Assembly: GCF_026000435.1 (NCBI RefSeq)
Contig: NZ_AP026763.1
Span: 496,001-560,000, forward strand
Length of the DNA stretch: 64,000 bases
DNA from: Vibrio sp. STUT-A11
GTDB taxonomy: Bacteria > Pseudomonadota > Gammaproteobacteria > Enterobacterales > Vibrionaceae
Direction: 5' to 3'
How positions within the stretch are numbered: position 1 is the stretch's first letter; every line of letters starts with the position of its first letter. Below the pieces are notes generated by a model that saw only the letters and a list, made by a program, of their open reading frames with translations, searched no databases and was not told the DNA's origin. Shown piece by piece: positions 26,128 to 36,943 of the stretch. Both the position numbers and the translations under genes were made by a program.

Positions 26128-26919
26128 ATGAGTCATCCAATTGAGCAGTTAGAACAAATCATGGCGCAATTGCGTGATCCGGAGGGTGGGTGCCCTTGGG
26201 ATTTGAAGCAGAGCTTCGATACCATCGTGCCGCATACGATAGAAGAAACCTATGAAGTTGTGGATGCGATTCAAAATCGAGACTGGTCAAATTTAAAAGA
26301 AGAGCTGGGTGATTTGCTGTTTCAGGTTATTTTTTATAGCCAACTGGCAAAAGAGCAGGATCTGTTTGATTTTTCAGACGTGGTTGAAACCGTGAATGAA
26401 AAACTGACCCGTCGTCATCCGCATGTTTTTTCCGATGCTGAGTTTGAATCCGATGCTGAAATTAATGCAAATTGGGAAGCGGAAAAGGCGAAAGAAAAAG
26501 CACAAGTAGGCAAACAAGAAGAAAGTATTCTAGACTCAATACCAAACTCTTTGCCTGCACTTTCGCGTGCTACAAAGATTCAGAAAAAATGCGCTAAATT
26601 TGGATTTGACTGGGACTCGCTTGGGCCTGTTGTGGAAAAGGTTCAGGAAGAAATTGATGAGGTAATGGAAGAAGCGATTCAAGTGGACCCAGACGAAGAG
26701 AAAGTAGAACTCGAACTGGGTGATTTGCTTTTTGCGACGGTGAACTTAGCCCGTCACCTTGGTAAAGACCCTGAAGTGGCTTTAGGTAAAGCGAATCTAA
26801 AGTTTGCGCGACGCTTTAAGAAAGTAGAGATGAAGGTGGCTCAATCCGGAAGGGGATTAAAAGATTGCTCGTTGATTGAGCTCGATAAATTCTGGGATGA
26901 AGTGAAAAAAGAAGAGTAG
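26128..26919 (+). CDS. mazG: Nucleoside triphosphate pyrophosphohydrolase MazG
   Basis: Hydrolyses NTPs and dNTPs to monophosphates and can lower (p)ppGpp in E. coli. The 263 residues match E. coli MazG. Two MazG domains are visible: the first with CPWDLKQSFDTIVPHTIEETYEV and EELGDLLFQVIFYSQLA (metal-binding E-E-x-x-E-x-x-D helices), the second with ELELGDLLFATVNLARHLG. The adjacent relA makes a functional pairing. Confidence 0.95.
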   Translation: MSHPIEQLEQIMAQLRDPEGGCPWDLKQSFDTIVPHTIEETYEVVDAIQNRDWSNLKEELGDLLFQVIFYSQLAKEQDLFDFSDVVETVNEKLTRRHPHVFSDAEFESDAEINANWEAEKAKEKAQVGKQEESILDSIPNSLPALSRATKIQKKCAKFGFDWDSLGPVVEKVQEEIDEVMEEAIQVDPDEEKVELELGDLLFATVNLARHLGKDPEVALGKANLKFARRFKKVEMKVAQSGRGLKDCSLIELDKFWDEVKKEE

Positions 26920-27133
26920 AGTGGGCGTCAAGTGACAGGACGCGGTTTTGAGACCAGTTTGACGAAGAAGATAAATATGCGCTCGTCTTCTCTTTGTTCA
27001 CTTTGATTTGAAGCAAAAAATAAAAAATTGCGGTGTGATAGATTTCACGTTGTGGCGGTAAGGAGCTTCTGGTATATTTATCTCCCGTCCAGAAGCACTC
27101 CATTTCCCTCATTCAACCAATTTCAGGTTAAAC

Positions 27134-28774
27134 ATGACGACAAATTACATTTTTGTTACTGGCGGGGTTGTATCCTCTCTAGGTAAAGGTATTGCAGCAG
27201 CATCTCTTGCGGCTATTCTAGAAGCTCGTGGTCTTAAAGTGACTATGATGAAGCTTGACCCTTACATCAACGTTGACCCAGGCACTATGAGCCCGATTCA
27301 ACACGGTGAAGTGTTCGTCACGGAAGATGGCGCTGAAACTGACCTTGACCTTGGCCACTATGAGCGTTTTATTCGCACTAAGATGACCAAGCGTAACAAT
27401 TTCACAGCAGGTCGTGTTTATGCCGACGTACTTCGTAAAGAACGTCGCGGTGACTACTTAGGCGCAACAATTCAGGTTATCCCTCATATCACTAACGCAA
27501 TCAAAGACCGCGTGATCGCTGGCTCTGAAGGTCACGATGTGGCTATCGTTGAAGTTGGCGGTACTGTTGGTGATATCGAATCGCTACCGTTTATGGAAGC
27601 GATCCGTCAGTTGGCGATCGAAGTTGGTCGTGAAAATGCTATGTTCATGCACTTGACGCTTGTTCCTTACCTAGCAGCCGCTGGCGAAGTAAAAACTAAG
27701 CCAACTCAGCACTCTGTAAAAGAGTTGCTATCTATCGGTATCCAGCCAGATATTCTAGTTTGTCGTAGCGATCGCATGATCCCAGCAAACGAGCGTAAGA
27801 AAATTGCACTTTTCTGTAACGTTCCTGAGAAAGCGGTAATTTCAATGAAGGATGTGGATTCTATCTACAAGATCCCTCAATTGATTAAATCGCAAGGTCT
27901 AGATGATCTTGTGTGTGCTCGTTTTGGTATTGACGCTCCTGAAGCTAACCTTTCTGAGTGGGAACAGGTTATTTACGAAGAAGCAAACCCAACTGGTGAC
28001 GTCACTATTGGTATGGTAGGTAAATACATCGAACTACCAGATGCTTACAAATCAGTAAACGAAGCGCTTAAACACGCAGGCTTGAAAAACCGTCTAAACG
28101 TAACCATCAAATACGTAGATTCGCAAGACATTGAAACCAAAGGTGTAGAGCTATTAGAAGGCCTAGACGCAATCTTGGTTCCTGGTGGTTTCGGCGACCG
28201 TGGTGTGGAAGGAAAAATCCGTGCAGCTCAATACGCACGTGAGAACAAGGTTCCTTACCTAGGTATTTGTCTTGGTATGCAAGTTGCCCTAATCGAATAC
28301 GCGCGTAACGTGGCGGGTATGGAAGGTGCACATTCAACAGAATTTAACAAAGAAACCAAGTACCCTGTGGTAGGTTTGATCACAGAGTGGGTAGACGAAG
28401 CCGGTAACGTGGAAGAGCGTACTGAAAAGTCTGACCTCGGTGGTACTATGCGTCTTGGTTCGCAGCTTTGTCACCTACAGAAAGGGACAAAAGCTTACGA
28501 GCTATACGGTAGCGCGACGATCCATGAGCGTCACCGTCACCGTTACGAAGTAAACAACAATCTTCGTCCGCAAATCGAGAAAGCTGGCCTGAAAGTTTCT
28601 GGTCTGTCTGCGGACAAGAAACTAGTGGAAATGGTTGAGAACCCAGCACACCCATGGTTTGTCGCGGCTCAGTTCCATCCAGAATTTACATCGACGCCTC
28701 GCGATGGACATCCATTGTTTGCAGGCTTCGTTAAAGCCGCGGGTCAATTCTCACGCGGCGAGTTCGAGAAGTAA
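27134..28774 (+). CDS. pyrG: CTP synthase
   Basis: Amidates UTP to CTP using glutamine. The 546 residues start with the synthetase signature TNYIFVTGGVVSSLGKGI (about 3-20) and carry a C-terminal class I glutamine amidotransferase with the nucleophile in LGICLGMQVALIEYAR (Cys about 380) and the His-Glu pair in FHPEFTSTP near 517. It lies upstream of eno with an 82-base gap, as in E. coli. Confidence 0.98.
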   Translation: MTTNYIFVTGGVVSSLGKGIAAASLAAILEARGLKVTMMKLDPYINVDPGTMSPIQHGEVFVTEDGAETDLDLGHYERFIRTKMTKRNNFTAGRVYADVLRKERRGDYLGATIQVIPHITNAIKDRVIAGSEGHDVAIVEVGGTVGDIESLPFMEAIRQLAIEVGRENAMFMHLTLVPYLAAAGEVKTKPTQHSVKELLSIGIQPDILVCRSDRMIPANERKKIALFCNVPEKAVISMKDVDSIYKIPQLIKSQGLDDLVCARFGIDAPEANLSEWEQVIYEEANPTGDVTIGMVGKYIELPDAYKSVNEALKHAGLKNRLNVTIKYVDSQDIETKGVELLEGLDAILVPGGFGDRGVEGKIRAAQYARENKVPYLGICLGMQVALIEYARNVAGMEGAHSTEFNKETKYPVVGLITEWVDEAGNVEERTEKSDLGGTMRLGSQLCHLQKGTKAYELYGSATIHERHRHRYEVNNNLRPQIEKAGLKVSGLSADKKLVEMVENPAHPWFVAAQFHPEFTSTPRDGHPLFAGFVKAAGQFSRGEFEK

Positions 28775-28856
28775 GTAAAGGGATGCGGGCAGCGGCGAAG
28801 GTTGTGCTGCTGCCCTTTAAAATTGACATTTATATTTGAAACGAGAGGAAACATTA

Positions 28857-30158
<1,302 letters not shown>

Positions 30159-30194
30159 TTCTTATTGAATTAGTTTAGCTAAATAGCTTTTTGA

Positions 30195-30220
30195 AACCCT
30201 CGCTACGGCGGGGGTTTTTG
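30195..30220 (+). terminator. eno terminator, copy 1
   Basis: ACCCTCGC-TACG-GCGGGGGT followed by TTTTG. This is the first terminator after the eno stop, and the same sequence recurs 237 bases on. Confidence 0.88.
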
Positions 30221-30431
30221 TTTATTGGGGTATGTTTAAAAGCAGAGGCTTAAGAGCAATGAGCCGTTCTGACCGTGTTGCTGCTATACCTAAAAGAAAG
30301 CAACCAACTTATCCGTATCGAGGAAGCGCTAGGTGAGCGCGCTCCCCCTTTTTTCACAAGAAAGCGGTCTTAAAGAAGTTAAAGATCAAGCTTAATTCTT
30401 ATTGAATTAGTTTAGCTAAATAGCTTTTTGA

Positions 30432-30457
30432 AACCCTCGCTACGGCGGGGGTTTTTG
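30432..30457 (+). terminator. eno terminator, copy 2
   Basis: An exact copy of the hairpin at 30195-30220, in the second tandem unit. Confidence 0.85.
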
Positions 30458-30670
30458 TTTATTGGGGTATGTTTAAAAGCAGAGGCTTAAGAGCAATGAG
30501 CCGTTCTGACCGTGTTGCTGCTATACCTAAAAGAAAGCAACCAACTTATCCGTATCGAGGAAGCGCTAGGTGAGCGCGCTCCCCCTTTTTTCACAAGAAA
30601 GCGGTCTTAAAGAAGTTAAAGATCAAGCTTAATTCTTAAATGAATAAAGTTTAGCTTTAAAGCTTTCTAA

Positions 30671-30700
30671 AAACGCTCCACTTCGGAGGGGTGTTTTTTT
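30671..30700 (+). terminator. Diverged third terminator after the eno repeats
   Basis: AACGCTCC-ACTTC-GGAGGGGT is followed by GTTTTTTT. The flanking TTTAGCTTTAAAGCTTTCT resembles the first two copies, so it is probably the oldest member of the set, beyond the last repeat. Confidence 0.85.
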
Positions 30701-30862
30701 ATCTGAAGAATCTTTATGTGAACACGATTCCAAAAGCTTTTCTTTACACTCTTTCATGTGAGGAGTCTGTGAGTCTTCCTTTCTGCCCTAGAGGCAGCAC
30801 CGCATTTATGCTATATATAGCATCTTATCTAATTCCTTCCGGTACAGAATGTTAGCAACGAT

Positions 30863-31144
30863 ATGCGAATCTTTGTTATAGCCCTTACGTTACTGTTTGG
30901 CTTACTTCAATACACGCTTTGGTTCGGTAAGAACGGGGTGTCTGATTACTATGCAGTAGAAGATGAAATCGAAGTACAGCAGCAAGTAAACAGCAAGCTA
31001 CAAGCTCGCAATAATGAAATGTTTGCTGAAATTGATGACCTAAGACAAGGGATTGATGCCATTGAAGAAAGAGCACGCCATGAACTTGGCTTAGTCAGAG
31101 ATGGTGAAACTTTCTACCGAATTGTTGGTGAGGAAAACCAGTAA
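30863..31144 (+). CDS. ftsB: Cell division protein FtsB
   Basis: A 93-residue bitopic protein of the FtsQLB divisome complex. A single membrane helix (about residues 3-20) is followed by a coiled coil (VEDEIEVQQQVNSKLQARNNEM) and the C-terminal ARHELGLVRDGETFYRIV motif typical of FtsB. It is one base before ispD, the usual ftsB-ispD-ispF order. Confidence 0.95.
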   Translation: MRIFVIALTLLFGLLQYTLWFGKNGVSDYYAVEDEIEVQQQVNSKLQARNNEMFAEIDDLRQGIDAIEERARHELGLVRDGETFYRIVGEENQ

Positions 31145-31145
31145 G

Positions 31146-31853
31146 ATGTTGGATACTGTCCCGTCTCATATTGCTATTGTGCCCGCTGCCGGTGTCGGTA
31201 GTCGAATGAAAGCCGATCGTCCCAAACAGTATTTGTTGATTGATGGAAAGGCGGTGTTAGAGCATACCGTAGAGAAGCTTCTCTCCCATCCTAACATCGC
31301 GAAAGTCGTGGTGGCGGTGACCGAAGGTGACCCTTATTATCCAGAGTTATCCATAGCCCGTCATCCAGATGTGATTCGAGTAGCCGGCGGTAAAGAAAGA
31401 GCCGACTCGGTACTTTCAGGGCTAAACTATGTAAGTGCTCATCTTGTCAGTGAGTGGGTGCTGGTTCACGACGCTGCAAGACCGTGCGTTACGTTATCTG
31501 ACATAGACCGTTTGATTAATGCGTGTGTTGAGCATCCCACGGGGGGCATTCTAGCGTCACCTGTGAGAGATACGATGAAACGTGCCAACTCAGTACAAAA
31601 CATTGATCATACTGTCGACAGAGAAGCATTGTGGCATGCATTAACCCCACAAATGTTTAAAACTCAGCCCCTAAAAAATGCTCTGAGCGACGCTTTACAG
31701 CAAGGCATCGCCATTACTGATGAAGCCTCCGCTTTAGAGTGGAGGGGCGAAGCGCCCGCTTTAGTCCAGGGCAATGCGAGCAATATAAAAATTACTCAAC
31801 CAGAAGATCTCGCATTAGCTGAGTTTTATTTAAGCCGTGAGCGCGGCGAGTAA
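31146..31853 (+). CDS. ispD: MEP cytidylyltransferase IspD
   Basis: Third step of the MEP isoprenoid pathway: makes CDP-methylerythritol. Start at 31146 (MLDTVPSHIAIVPAAGVGSR), one base after the ftsB stop; the upstream frame reads into ftsB. The 235 residues have the nucleotide motif VPAAGVGSRMKADRPKQYL (about 12-30) and VLVHDAARPC (about 103-112) and TDEASALE. Confidence 0.97.
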   Translation: MLDTVPSHIAIVPAAGVGSRMKADRPKQYLLIDGKAVLEHTVEKLLSHPNIAKVVVAVTEGDPYYPELSIARHPDVIRVAGGKERADSVLSGLNYVSAHLVSEWVLVHDAARPCVTLSDIDRLINACVEHPTGGILASPVRDTMKRANSVQNIDHTVDREALWHALTPQMFKTQPLKNALSDALQQGIAITDEASALEWRGEAPALVQGNASNIKITQPEDLALAEFYLSRERGE

Positions 31854-31866
31854 GTAAGGATAGAAA

Positions 31867-32346
31867 ATGATTCGAATTGGTCACGGTTTTGACGTACACA
31901 AATTTGGTGGTGAAGGCCCAGTTATTATCGGCGGTGTCTCTGTACCTTATGAACAAGGGCTTATCGCGCACTCAGATGGCGATGTGGCCTTACATGCGTT
32001 GAGCGATGCGTTGCTTGGTGCAATCGCAGCTGGTGATATTGGCCGTCACTTTCCTGATACTGATGACAAGTGGAAAGGCGCTGACAGTCGCGAGTTGCTG
32101 AAAGATGTTTACCGCCGGGTAAAAGAACAAGGGTATCGATTAGGTAATGCAGACATTACCATCATGGCTCAAGCGCCTAAAATGGCACCACATATTGAAG
32201 CCATGTGCGAAGCCATTGCTCAGGATCTTGAAACGGATATCGGTAATATCAACGTCAAAGCAACCACAACCGAACGACTGGGTTTTACCGGACGTAAAGA
32301 AGGTATCGCTACAGAAGCCGTCGTGCTTTTGTTTAAGCAACAATAA
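31867..32346 (+). CDS. ispF: 2-C-methyl-D-erythritol 2,4-cyclodiphosphate synthase IspF
   Basis: Fifth step of the MEP pathway: cyclises CDP-ME-2-phosphate. The 159 residues start IRIGHGFDVHKF (Asp8 and His10 metal ligands) and have HSDGDVALHALSDALLGA (about 35-52) and TTERLGFTGRKEGIATEA near the end. It follows ispD by 13 bases. Confidence 0.97.
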   Translation: MIRIGHGFDVHKFGGEGPVIIGGVSVPYEQGLIAHSDGDVALHALSDALLGAIAAGDIGRHFPDTDDKWKGADSRELLKDVYRRVKEQGYRLGNADITIMAQAPKMAPHIEAMCEAIAQDLETDIGNINVKATTTERLGFTGRKEGIATEAVVLLFKQQ

Positions 32347-32388
32347 TTAACTTGTTCCCTAATGCTGCAAGAGCAGTGGAATTGAATC

Positions 32389-33432
32389 ATGTCAGACATT
32401 TTATCTTCATTGGCTTATCTTACGGGTAAGCCAGTCGCATCTGCGAAAATCAAAGCGCAACCAGAACACTTTCAGGTTAGCGAAGATCTCGGCTTTGCCT
32501 TTACTGGCGAGGGCGAGCATTTGATGGTGCGTATTCGTAAAACGGGTGAAAACACCAGCTTTGTTGCTAACGAGTTAGCGAAAGCGTGTGGTGTGAAATC
32601 TAAGGATGTGAGCTGGGCTGGCTTAAAAGACCGCCATGCGGTGACAGAGCAATGGCTGAGCGTTCATTTACCAAAAGGTGACACACCAGACTTTTCCGCG
32701 TTCTTAGCGCAATACCCAAATATTGAAATTCTGGCAACCGATCGTCACAACAAAAAGTTACGTCCGGGTGATTTGGTTGGCAATGGATTTGTCGTCACTT
32801 TGTCTGAAGTGACAGACATCGCGGATGTAGAGCGTCGTCTTGAAAAAATAAAACAAGTTGGTGTACCGAACTACTTTGGTGCTCAGCGCTTTGGCAACGA
32901 TGGGAATAACCTGGAAGAAGCGCGTCGTTGGGGACGTGAAAACGTACGTACGCGTAATCAAAATAAGCGCAGTATGTACCTGTCTGCTGCGCGATCATGG
33001 ATTTTTAACCGCATCGTCTCTACGCGTTTAGAACAGGATCTATTCGATAAGTTTATCGATGGTGATATCGCACAGACTTCAACAGGTAACGTCACGGTGG
33101 ATGCGAGCAACATCGCAGATATGCAGGCTCAGTTTATCGACGGAGACGCGGCTATCACTGCTGCACTTGCCGGTGATAATGCATTGCCGACCCAAGCCGA
33201 TGCTTTGGCATTAGAGCAACCGTTCTTGGATGAAGAGCCTGACTTAATGGCACTTATTCGTGGTAACCGAATGCGTCATGATCGCCGTAATATTGCATTA
33301 AAGCCGCAAGATCTTGCCTGGAGTGTTGACGGTAACAATATTACCCTGACTTTCTCATTAGATGCAGGCTCGTTTGCTACATCCATTGTTCGTGAGTTAG
33401 TCAACGAGGTAAAGGTAGAAAGAGAATACTAA
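32389..33432 (+). CDS. truD: tRNA pseudouridine(13) synthase TruD
   Basis: Makes pseudouridine at position 13 of tRNA(Glu). The 347 residues include the TruD signature SWAGLKDRHAVTEQWLSV (about 75-93) with the catalytic Asp in KDRHA, and NYFGAQRFGNDGNNLEEA near 160-180. Its stop codon shares a base with the surE start. The truD-surE-pcm-nlpD-rpoS order matches E. coli. Confidence 0.96.
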   Translation: MSDILSSLAYLTGKPVASAKIKAQPEHFQVSEDLGFAFTGEGEHLMVRIRKTGENTSFVANELAKACGVKSKDVSWAGLKDRHAVTEQWLSVHLPKGDTPDFSAFLAQYPNIEILATDRHNKKLRPGDLVGNGFVVTLSEVTDIADVERRLEKIKQVGVPNYFGAQRFGNDGNNLEEARRWGRENVRTRNQNKRSMYLSAARSWIFNRIVSTRLEQDLFDKFIDGDIAQTSTGNVTVDASNIADMQAQFIDGDAAITAALAGDNALPTQADALALEQPFLDEEPDLMALIRGNRMRHDRRNIALKPQDLAWSVDGNNITLTFSLDAGSFATSIVRELVNEVKVEREY

Positions 33433-34208
33433 TGGAACAAGATTCACCAAACGCTAAGTCATTGCGAATTCTGATTAGCAATGACGACGGTGTTTATGCT
33501 CAGGGAATTCATGCTCTTGCAGATGAATTGAGAGACATAGCCGAAGTGACAATTGTTGCGCCAGACCGAAACCGTTCTGGTGCTTCAAACTCGCTGACCT
33601 TAGAACAACCACTTCGCGTAACCCAGATTGCACCAAACACTTATTCTGTTCAGGGAACACCGACGGATTGTGTTCATTTTGCTTTAAATGAGTTAATGAA
33701 AGATGACCTGCCAGACCTTGTTCTGACTGGTATTAATCATGGGGCAAATTTAGGTGATGACGTCCTGTATTCCGGGACTGTCGCTGCCGCAATGGAAGGG
33801 CACTTTCTCGGTGTTCAGTCTGTTGCATTTTCATTGGTTGGAAAGCGCCATTTTGAGTCTGCAGCAAAAATTGCTCGTAAGCTCGTACAACAACATCTCG
33901 CTATGCCAATTCCAACCAACCGCTTGTTGAACGTTAATGTCCCTGATCTTCCTTTGGAACAACTGGGCGAAATTGAAGTCACCCGTTTAGGTGCACGTCA
34001 TCACGCAGAGAACATGATAAAGCAGAAAGATCCAAGAGGGCATGATATTTACTGGTTAGGGCCTCCTGGTAAAGAGCAAGATGCCGGTGAGGGCACTGAC
34101 TTTTATGCAATTGAGCGCGGTCGGGTTTCTATTACCCCGTTGCAAGTTGATCTTACGGCTCATGAGTCACTGCGCGCTATGGATAGTTGGTTGAAGGAAG
34201 AGAAGTAA
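33432..34208 (+). CDS. surE: 5'/3'-nucleotidase SurE
   Basis: A stationary-phase survival phosphatase of nucleoside monophosphates. The 258 residues have the metal-binding ISNDDGVYAQGI (DD at about 18-19), APDRNRSGASNSLT (about 43-57), GTPTDCV and TGINHGANLGDDVLYSGTVAAAMEG (about 100-124). The start overlaps truD by one base and the stop overlaps pcm by one base, so these three are translationally linked. Confidence 0.97.
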   Translation: MEQDSPNAKSLRILISNDDGVYAQGIHALADELRDIAEVTIVAPDRNRSGASNSLTLEQPLRVTQIAPNTYSVQGTPTDCVHFALNELMKDDLPDLVLTGINHGANLGDDVLYSGTVAAAMEGHFLGVQSVAFSLVGKRHFESAAKIARKLVQQHLAMPIPTNRLLNVNVPDLPLEQLGEIEVTRLGARHHAENMIKQKDPRGHDIYWLGPPGKEQDAGEGTDFYAIERGRVSITPLQVDLTAHESLRAMDSWLKEEK

Positions 34209-34834
34209 TGAGTAACCCACATGCTGACCGGTTGATTGAATATCTCATCGCCAGTGGCATTAAAGATCAACGTGTTCTGGATGCGATTCATCACTTGCCG
34301 AGAGAACGGTTTGTCTCTCAAGCGATGATGCACCAAGCCTACGACAACAATGCGTTACCGATTGGTCAGGGACAAACGATTTCTCAGCCTTACATTGTTG
34401 CACGTATGACGGAGTTATTAGAGCTCGAGCCTTCCAGTAATGTATTGGAAATTGGCACTGGCTCTGGATATCAAACTGCGGTATTGGCTCAACTTGTTGA
34501 ACGTGTTTACTCTGTTGAACGCATTAAGTCCTTACAGTGGGAAGCCAAGCGTCGCCTCAAGCAACTTGATATCTACAATATCTCGACTAAACATGGAGAT
34601 GGGTGGCTTGGTTGGGAAGCGAAAGGTCCATTTGATGCCATTCTTGTCACTGCTGCTGCTGAAGTCATTCCCCAAGCACTTTTAGCGCAGTTGAAAGACG
34701 GCGGTAGGATGGTTATCCCTGTCGGTGAAACGGAACAACAACTATTGAAGATTGAACGTCAAGGAGCAGAGTATCTTTCTACCGTGGTGGAGATGGTTCG
34801 GTTCGTTCCTTTAGTGGCGGGTGATTTAGCGTAA
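34208..34834 (+). CDS. pcm: Protein-L-isoaspartate O-methyltransferase
   Basis: Repairs isoaspartyl residues with S-adenosylmethionine. Start at 34208 (MSNPHADRLIEYLI), sharing one base with the surE stop; an upstream start at 34187 lies in surE. The 208 residues carry IGQGQTISQPYIVARMTELL (about 57-76) and the SAM motif VLEIGTGSGYQTAVL (about 79-93). Its position in the surE-pcm-nlpD-rpoS set is conserved and the genes act in stationary-phase maintenance. Confidence 0.97.
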   Translation: MSNPHADRLIEYLIASGIKDQRVLDAIHHLPRERFVSQAMMHQAYDNNALPIGQGQTISQPYIVARMTELLELEPSSNVLEIGTGSGYQTAVLAQLVERVYSVERIKSLQWEAKRRLKQLDIYNISTKHGDGWLGWEAKGPFDAILVTAAAEVIPQALLAQLKDGGRMVIPVGETEQQLLKIERQGAEYLSTVVEMVRFVPLVAGDLA

Positions 34835-34847
34835 GGGTTAAGGATAG

Positions 34848-35771
34848 GTGAGTAAGTTACTACGTCGTACTGGTATTAGCTTTATGTTGGTTGCGGGACT
34901 CTTCGGTTGCGCGGCCCACTCACCTGCGCCTGTTTCTAGCCTAAAAAAAGATTACTCAAACGTTGAACGGGGGAGCTATAGAGGGAGTTACTATGAAGTA
35001 AAAAAAGGAGATACACTTTATTTCATAGCATACGTCACGGATAAAGATGTAAATGATCTTGTTCGTTACAATGAGCTGTCCCAGCCTTATACTATTTACC
35101 CTGGCCAACGCCTAAAACTTTGGGCTCCGAAATATATTGCTCCTAAATATGGGCAAAAAGTGGAACCCGTTGTGGCACCTATAGTTACGAAGACTCCGGC
35201 TCCAGTGACTAAAATATCGACAGTATCTAAACCCGACACTTCAAGTAAAAGCTCTACCCCAAAAGTGCAGCCGACTAGTCCTAAAGTGGTGCAAAAACAG
35301 CCGCCGAAGAAGGTTGAACAATCCAAAACAAAGGAGTATGTTGGTTCAAAAGATAACCAAAATGTGAAGAAAAATCCGTCTACAACGACTGCTAAAAATG
35401 CCAACGTATCGAAGTGGTTGTGGCCAACAAAAGGGAGAGTAATCAAGAACTTTTCGGCGGGAGAACAGGGAAATAAAGGTATTGATATCGCAGGACAGCG
35501 TGGTCAGCCTATCGTTTCAACCGCAGCCGGCACTGTTGTTTATTCAGGCAATGCACTACGAGGTTATGGCAACCTAATTATAGTGAAGCATAATGACAAT
35601 TATCTCAGCGCATATGCCCATAATGACAAGCTGCTGGTATCCGAAGGACAAAGTGTCAACAGTGGACAAAAAATCGCAACCATGGGTAGTTCTGGTTCGA
35701 AATCCGTCAAACTGCACTTTGAAATTCGCTACCAAGGTAAATCAGTGAATCCAAAACGCTATTTACCGTAA
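34848..35771 (+). CDS. nlpD: Lipoprotein NlpD, LysM/M23 amidase activator
   Basis: An outer-membrane lipoprotein that activates the amidase AmiC during cell separation. The 307 residues start at GTG and have a lipobox LFGC (Cys21), a LysM domain (YYEVKKGDTLYFIAYVTDKDV, about 49-69), a Pro/Lys/Thr-rich linker, and a C-terminal M23 domain (VYSGNALRGYGNLIIVKH to KLHFEIRYQGKSVNP). The M23 domain lacks the full zinc ligands, as expected for an activator. In E. coli the main rpoS promoter lies inside nlpD; the equivalent was not located here. Confidence 0.94.
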   Translation: MSKLLRRTGISFMLVAGLFGCAAHSPAPVSSLKKDYSNVERGSYRGSYYEVKKGDTLYFIAYVTDKDVNDLVRYNELSQPYTIYPGQRLKLWAPKYIAPKYGQKVEPVVAPIVTKTPAPVTKISTVSKPDTSSKSSTPKVQPTSPKVVQKQPPKKVEQSKTKEYVGSKDNQNVKKNPSTTTAKNANVSKWLWPTKGRVIKNFSAGEQGNKGIDIAGQRGQPIVSTAAGTVVYSGNALRGYGNLIIVKHNDNYLSAYAHNDKLLVSEGQSVNSGQKIATMGSSGSKSVKLHFEIRYQGKSVNPKRYLP

Positions 35772-35851
35772 AACTTTGAAAAACAACTTGCGAAACCATT
35801 TAGCGACATAATGAGTTGTCATGTCTTGCTAACTCGCCAGGGGGAGGCGTT

Positions 35852-36838
35852 ATGAGTATCAGCAACACAGTAACCAAAGTTGAAGAGTTTGAATTTGACG
35901 ATGAGTCAGTGAAGACCGTTGCCAGTCAACTCGGAAAATCATCATCCACAGAAAGCAAAGCTGCTCCGCGTGAAGAATTTGATGCGAGCAACAAAAGCTT
36001 AGATGCAACCCAATTGTATTTAGGTGAAATTGGCTTCTCACCTCTACTCACCGCGGAAGAAGAAGTGCTGTATGCCCGACGTGCATTACGTGGCGATGAA
36101 GCTGCCCGTAAGCGCATGATCGAAAGTAACTTGCGCTTGGTGGTAAAAATTTCTCGCCGTTACAGCAACCGTGGTCTGGCGCTTCTGGATCTTATCGAGG
36201 AAGGTAACCTAGGCTTGATCCGCGCCGTTGAGAAGTTCGATCCTGAACGCGGTTTTCGATTCTCTACTTATGCGACATGGTGGATTCGACAAACGATCGA
36301 ACGTGCGTTGATGAACCAAACCCGTACTATTCGTTTACCGATTCACGTTGTGAAAGAGCTGAACATTTATCTACGCACCGCAAGGGAACTTTCTCAGAAG
36401 CTCGATCACGAACCAACTGCCGAAGAGATTGCAGCGCAACTCGATATTCCAGTTGAAGATGTCAGCAAAATGCTTCGCCTGAATGAGCGTATAAGTTCTG
36501 TTGACACGCCAATCGGTGGTGATGGTGAAAAAGCACTACTCGATATCATTCCTGATGGAAATAACTCAGATCCGGAAGTTTCGACACAAGATGACGATAT
36601 CAAGTCATCTCTGATTCATTGGCTTGAAGAGCTGAACCCGAAACAGAAAGAAGTGCTGGCTCGTCGTTTTGGTTTATTAGGTTATGAACCTTCAACGCTG
36701 GAAGAAGTAGGGCGTGAAATTGGACTCACTCGTGAACGCGTTCGCCAGATCCAAGTGGAAGGTCTACGTCGTCTACGCGAAGTATTGATTAAACAAGGTC
36801 TGACTATGGAAAACTTGTTTAACGTCGAAGATGATTAG
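35852..36838 (+). CDS. rpoS: RNA polymerase sigma factor RpoS
   Basis: The general-stress and stationary-phase sigma factor. Start at 35852 after a strong GGGGGAGG site; an upstream frame from 35816 adds 12 unrelated residues. The 328 residues show region 1.2-2 (DATQLYLGEIGFSPLLTAEEE, then YARRALRGDEAARKRMIESNL), region 2.4 (FRFSTYATWWIRQTIERAL) and region 4.2 (LEEVGREIGLTRERVRQIQ). It follows nlpD and faces mutS. In Vibrio it affects stress survival, motility and biofilm genes. Confidence 0.97.
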   Translation: MSISNTVTKVEEFEFDDESVKTVASQLGKSSSTESKAAPREEFDASNKSLDATQLYLGEIGFSPLLTAEEEVLYARRALRGDEAARKRMIESNLRLVVKISRRYSNRGLALLDLIEEGNLGLIRAVEKFDPERGFRFSTYATWWIRQTIERALMNQTRTIRLPIHVVKELNIYLRTARELSQKLDHEPTAEEIAAQLDIPVEDVSKMLRLNERISSVDTPIGGDGEKALLDIIPDGNNSDPEVSTQDDDIKSSLIHWLEELNPKQKEVLARRFGLLGYEPSTLEEVGREIGLTRERVRQIQVEGLRRLREVLIKQGLTMENLFNVEDD

Positions 36839-36874
36839 TCGATATCATCTATAAATCAAAAAGATATGTGTAAG

Positions 36875-36907
36875 ATGCCGTTCGTTTAATAGCGAACGGC
36901 ATTTTTA
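36875..36907 (+). terminator. rpoS terminator
   Basis: ATGCCGTTCG and CGAACGGCAT pair across an eight-base loop, followed by TTTTAT. Confidence 0.85.
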
Positions 36908-36943
36908 TCTTTCCACCTTATTGGACAGCAAATTAATTATCCT

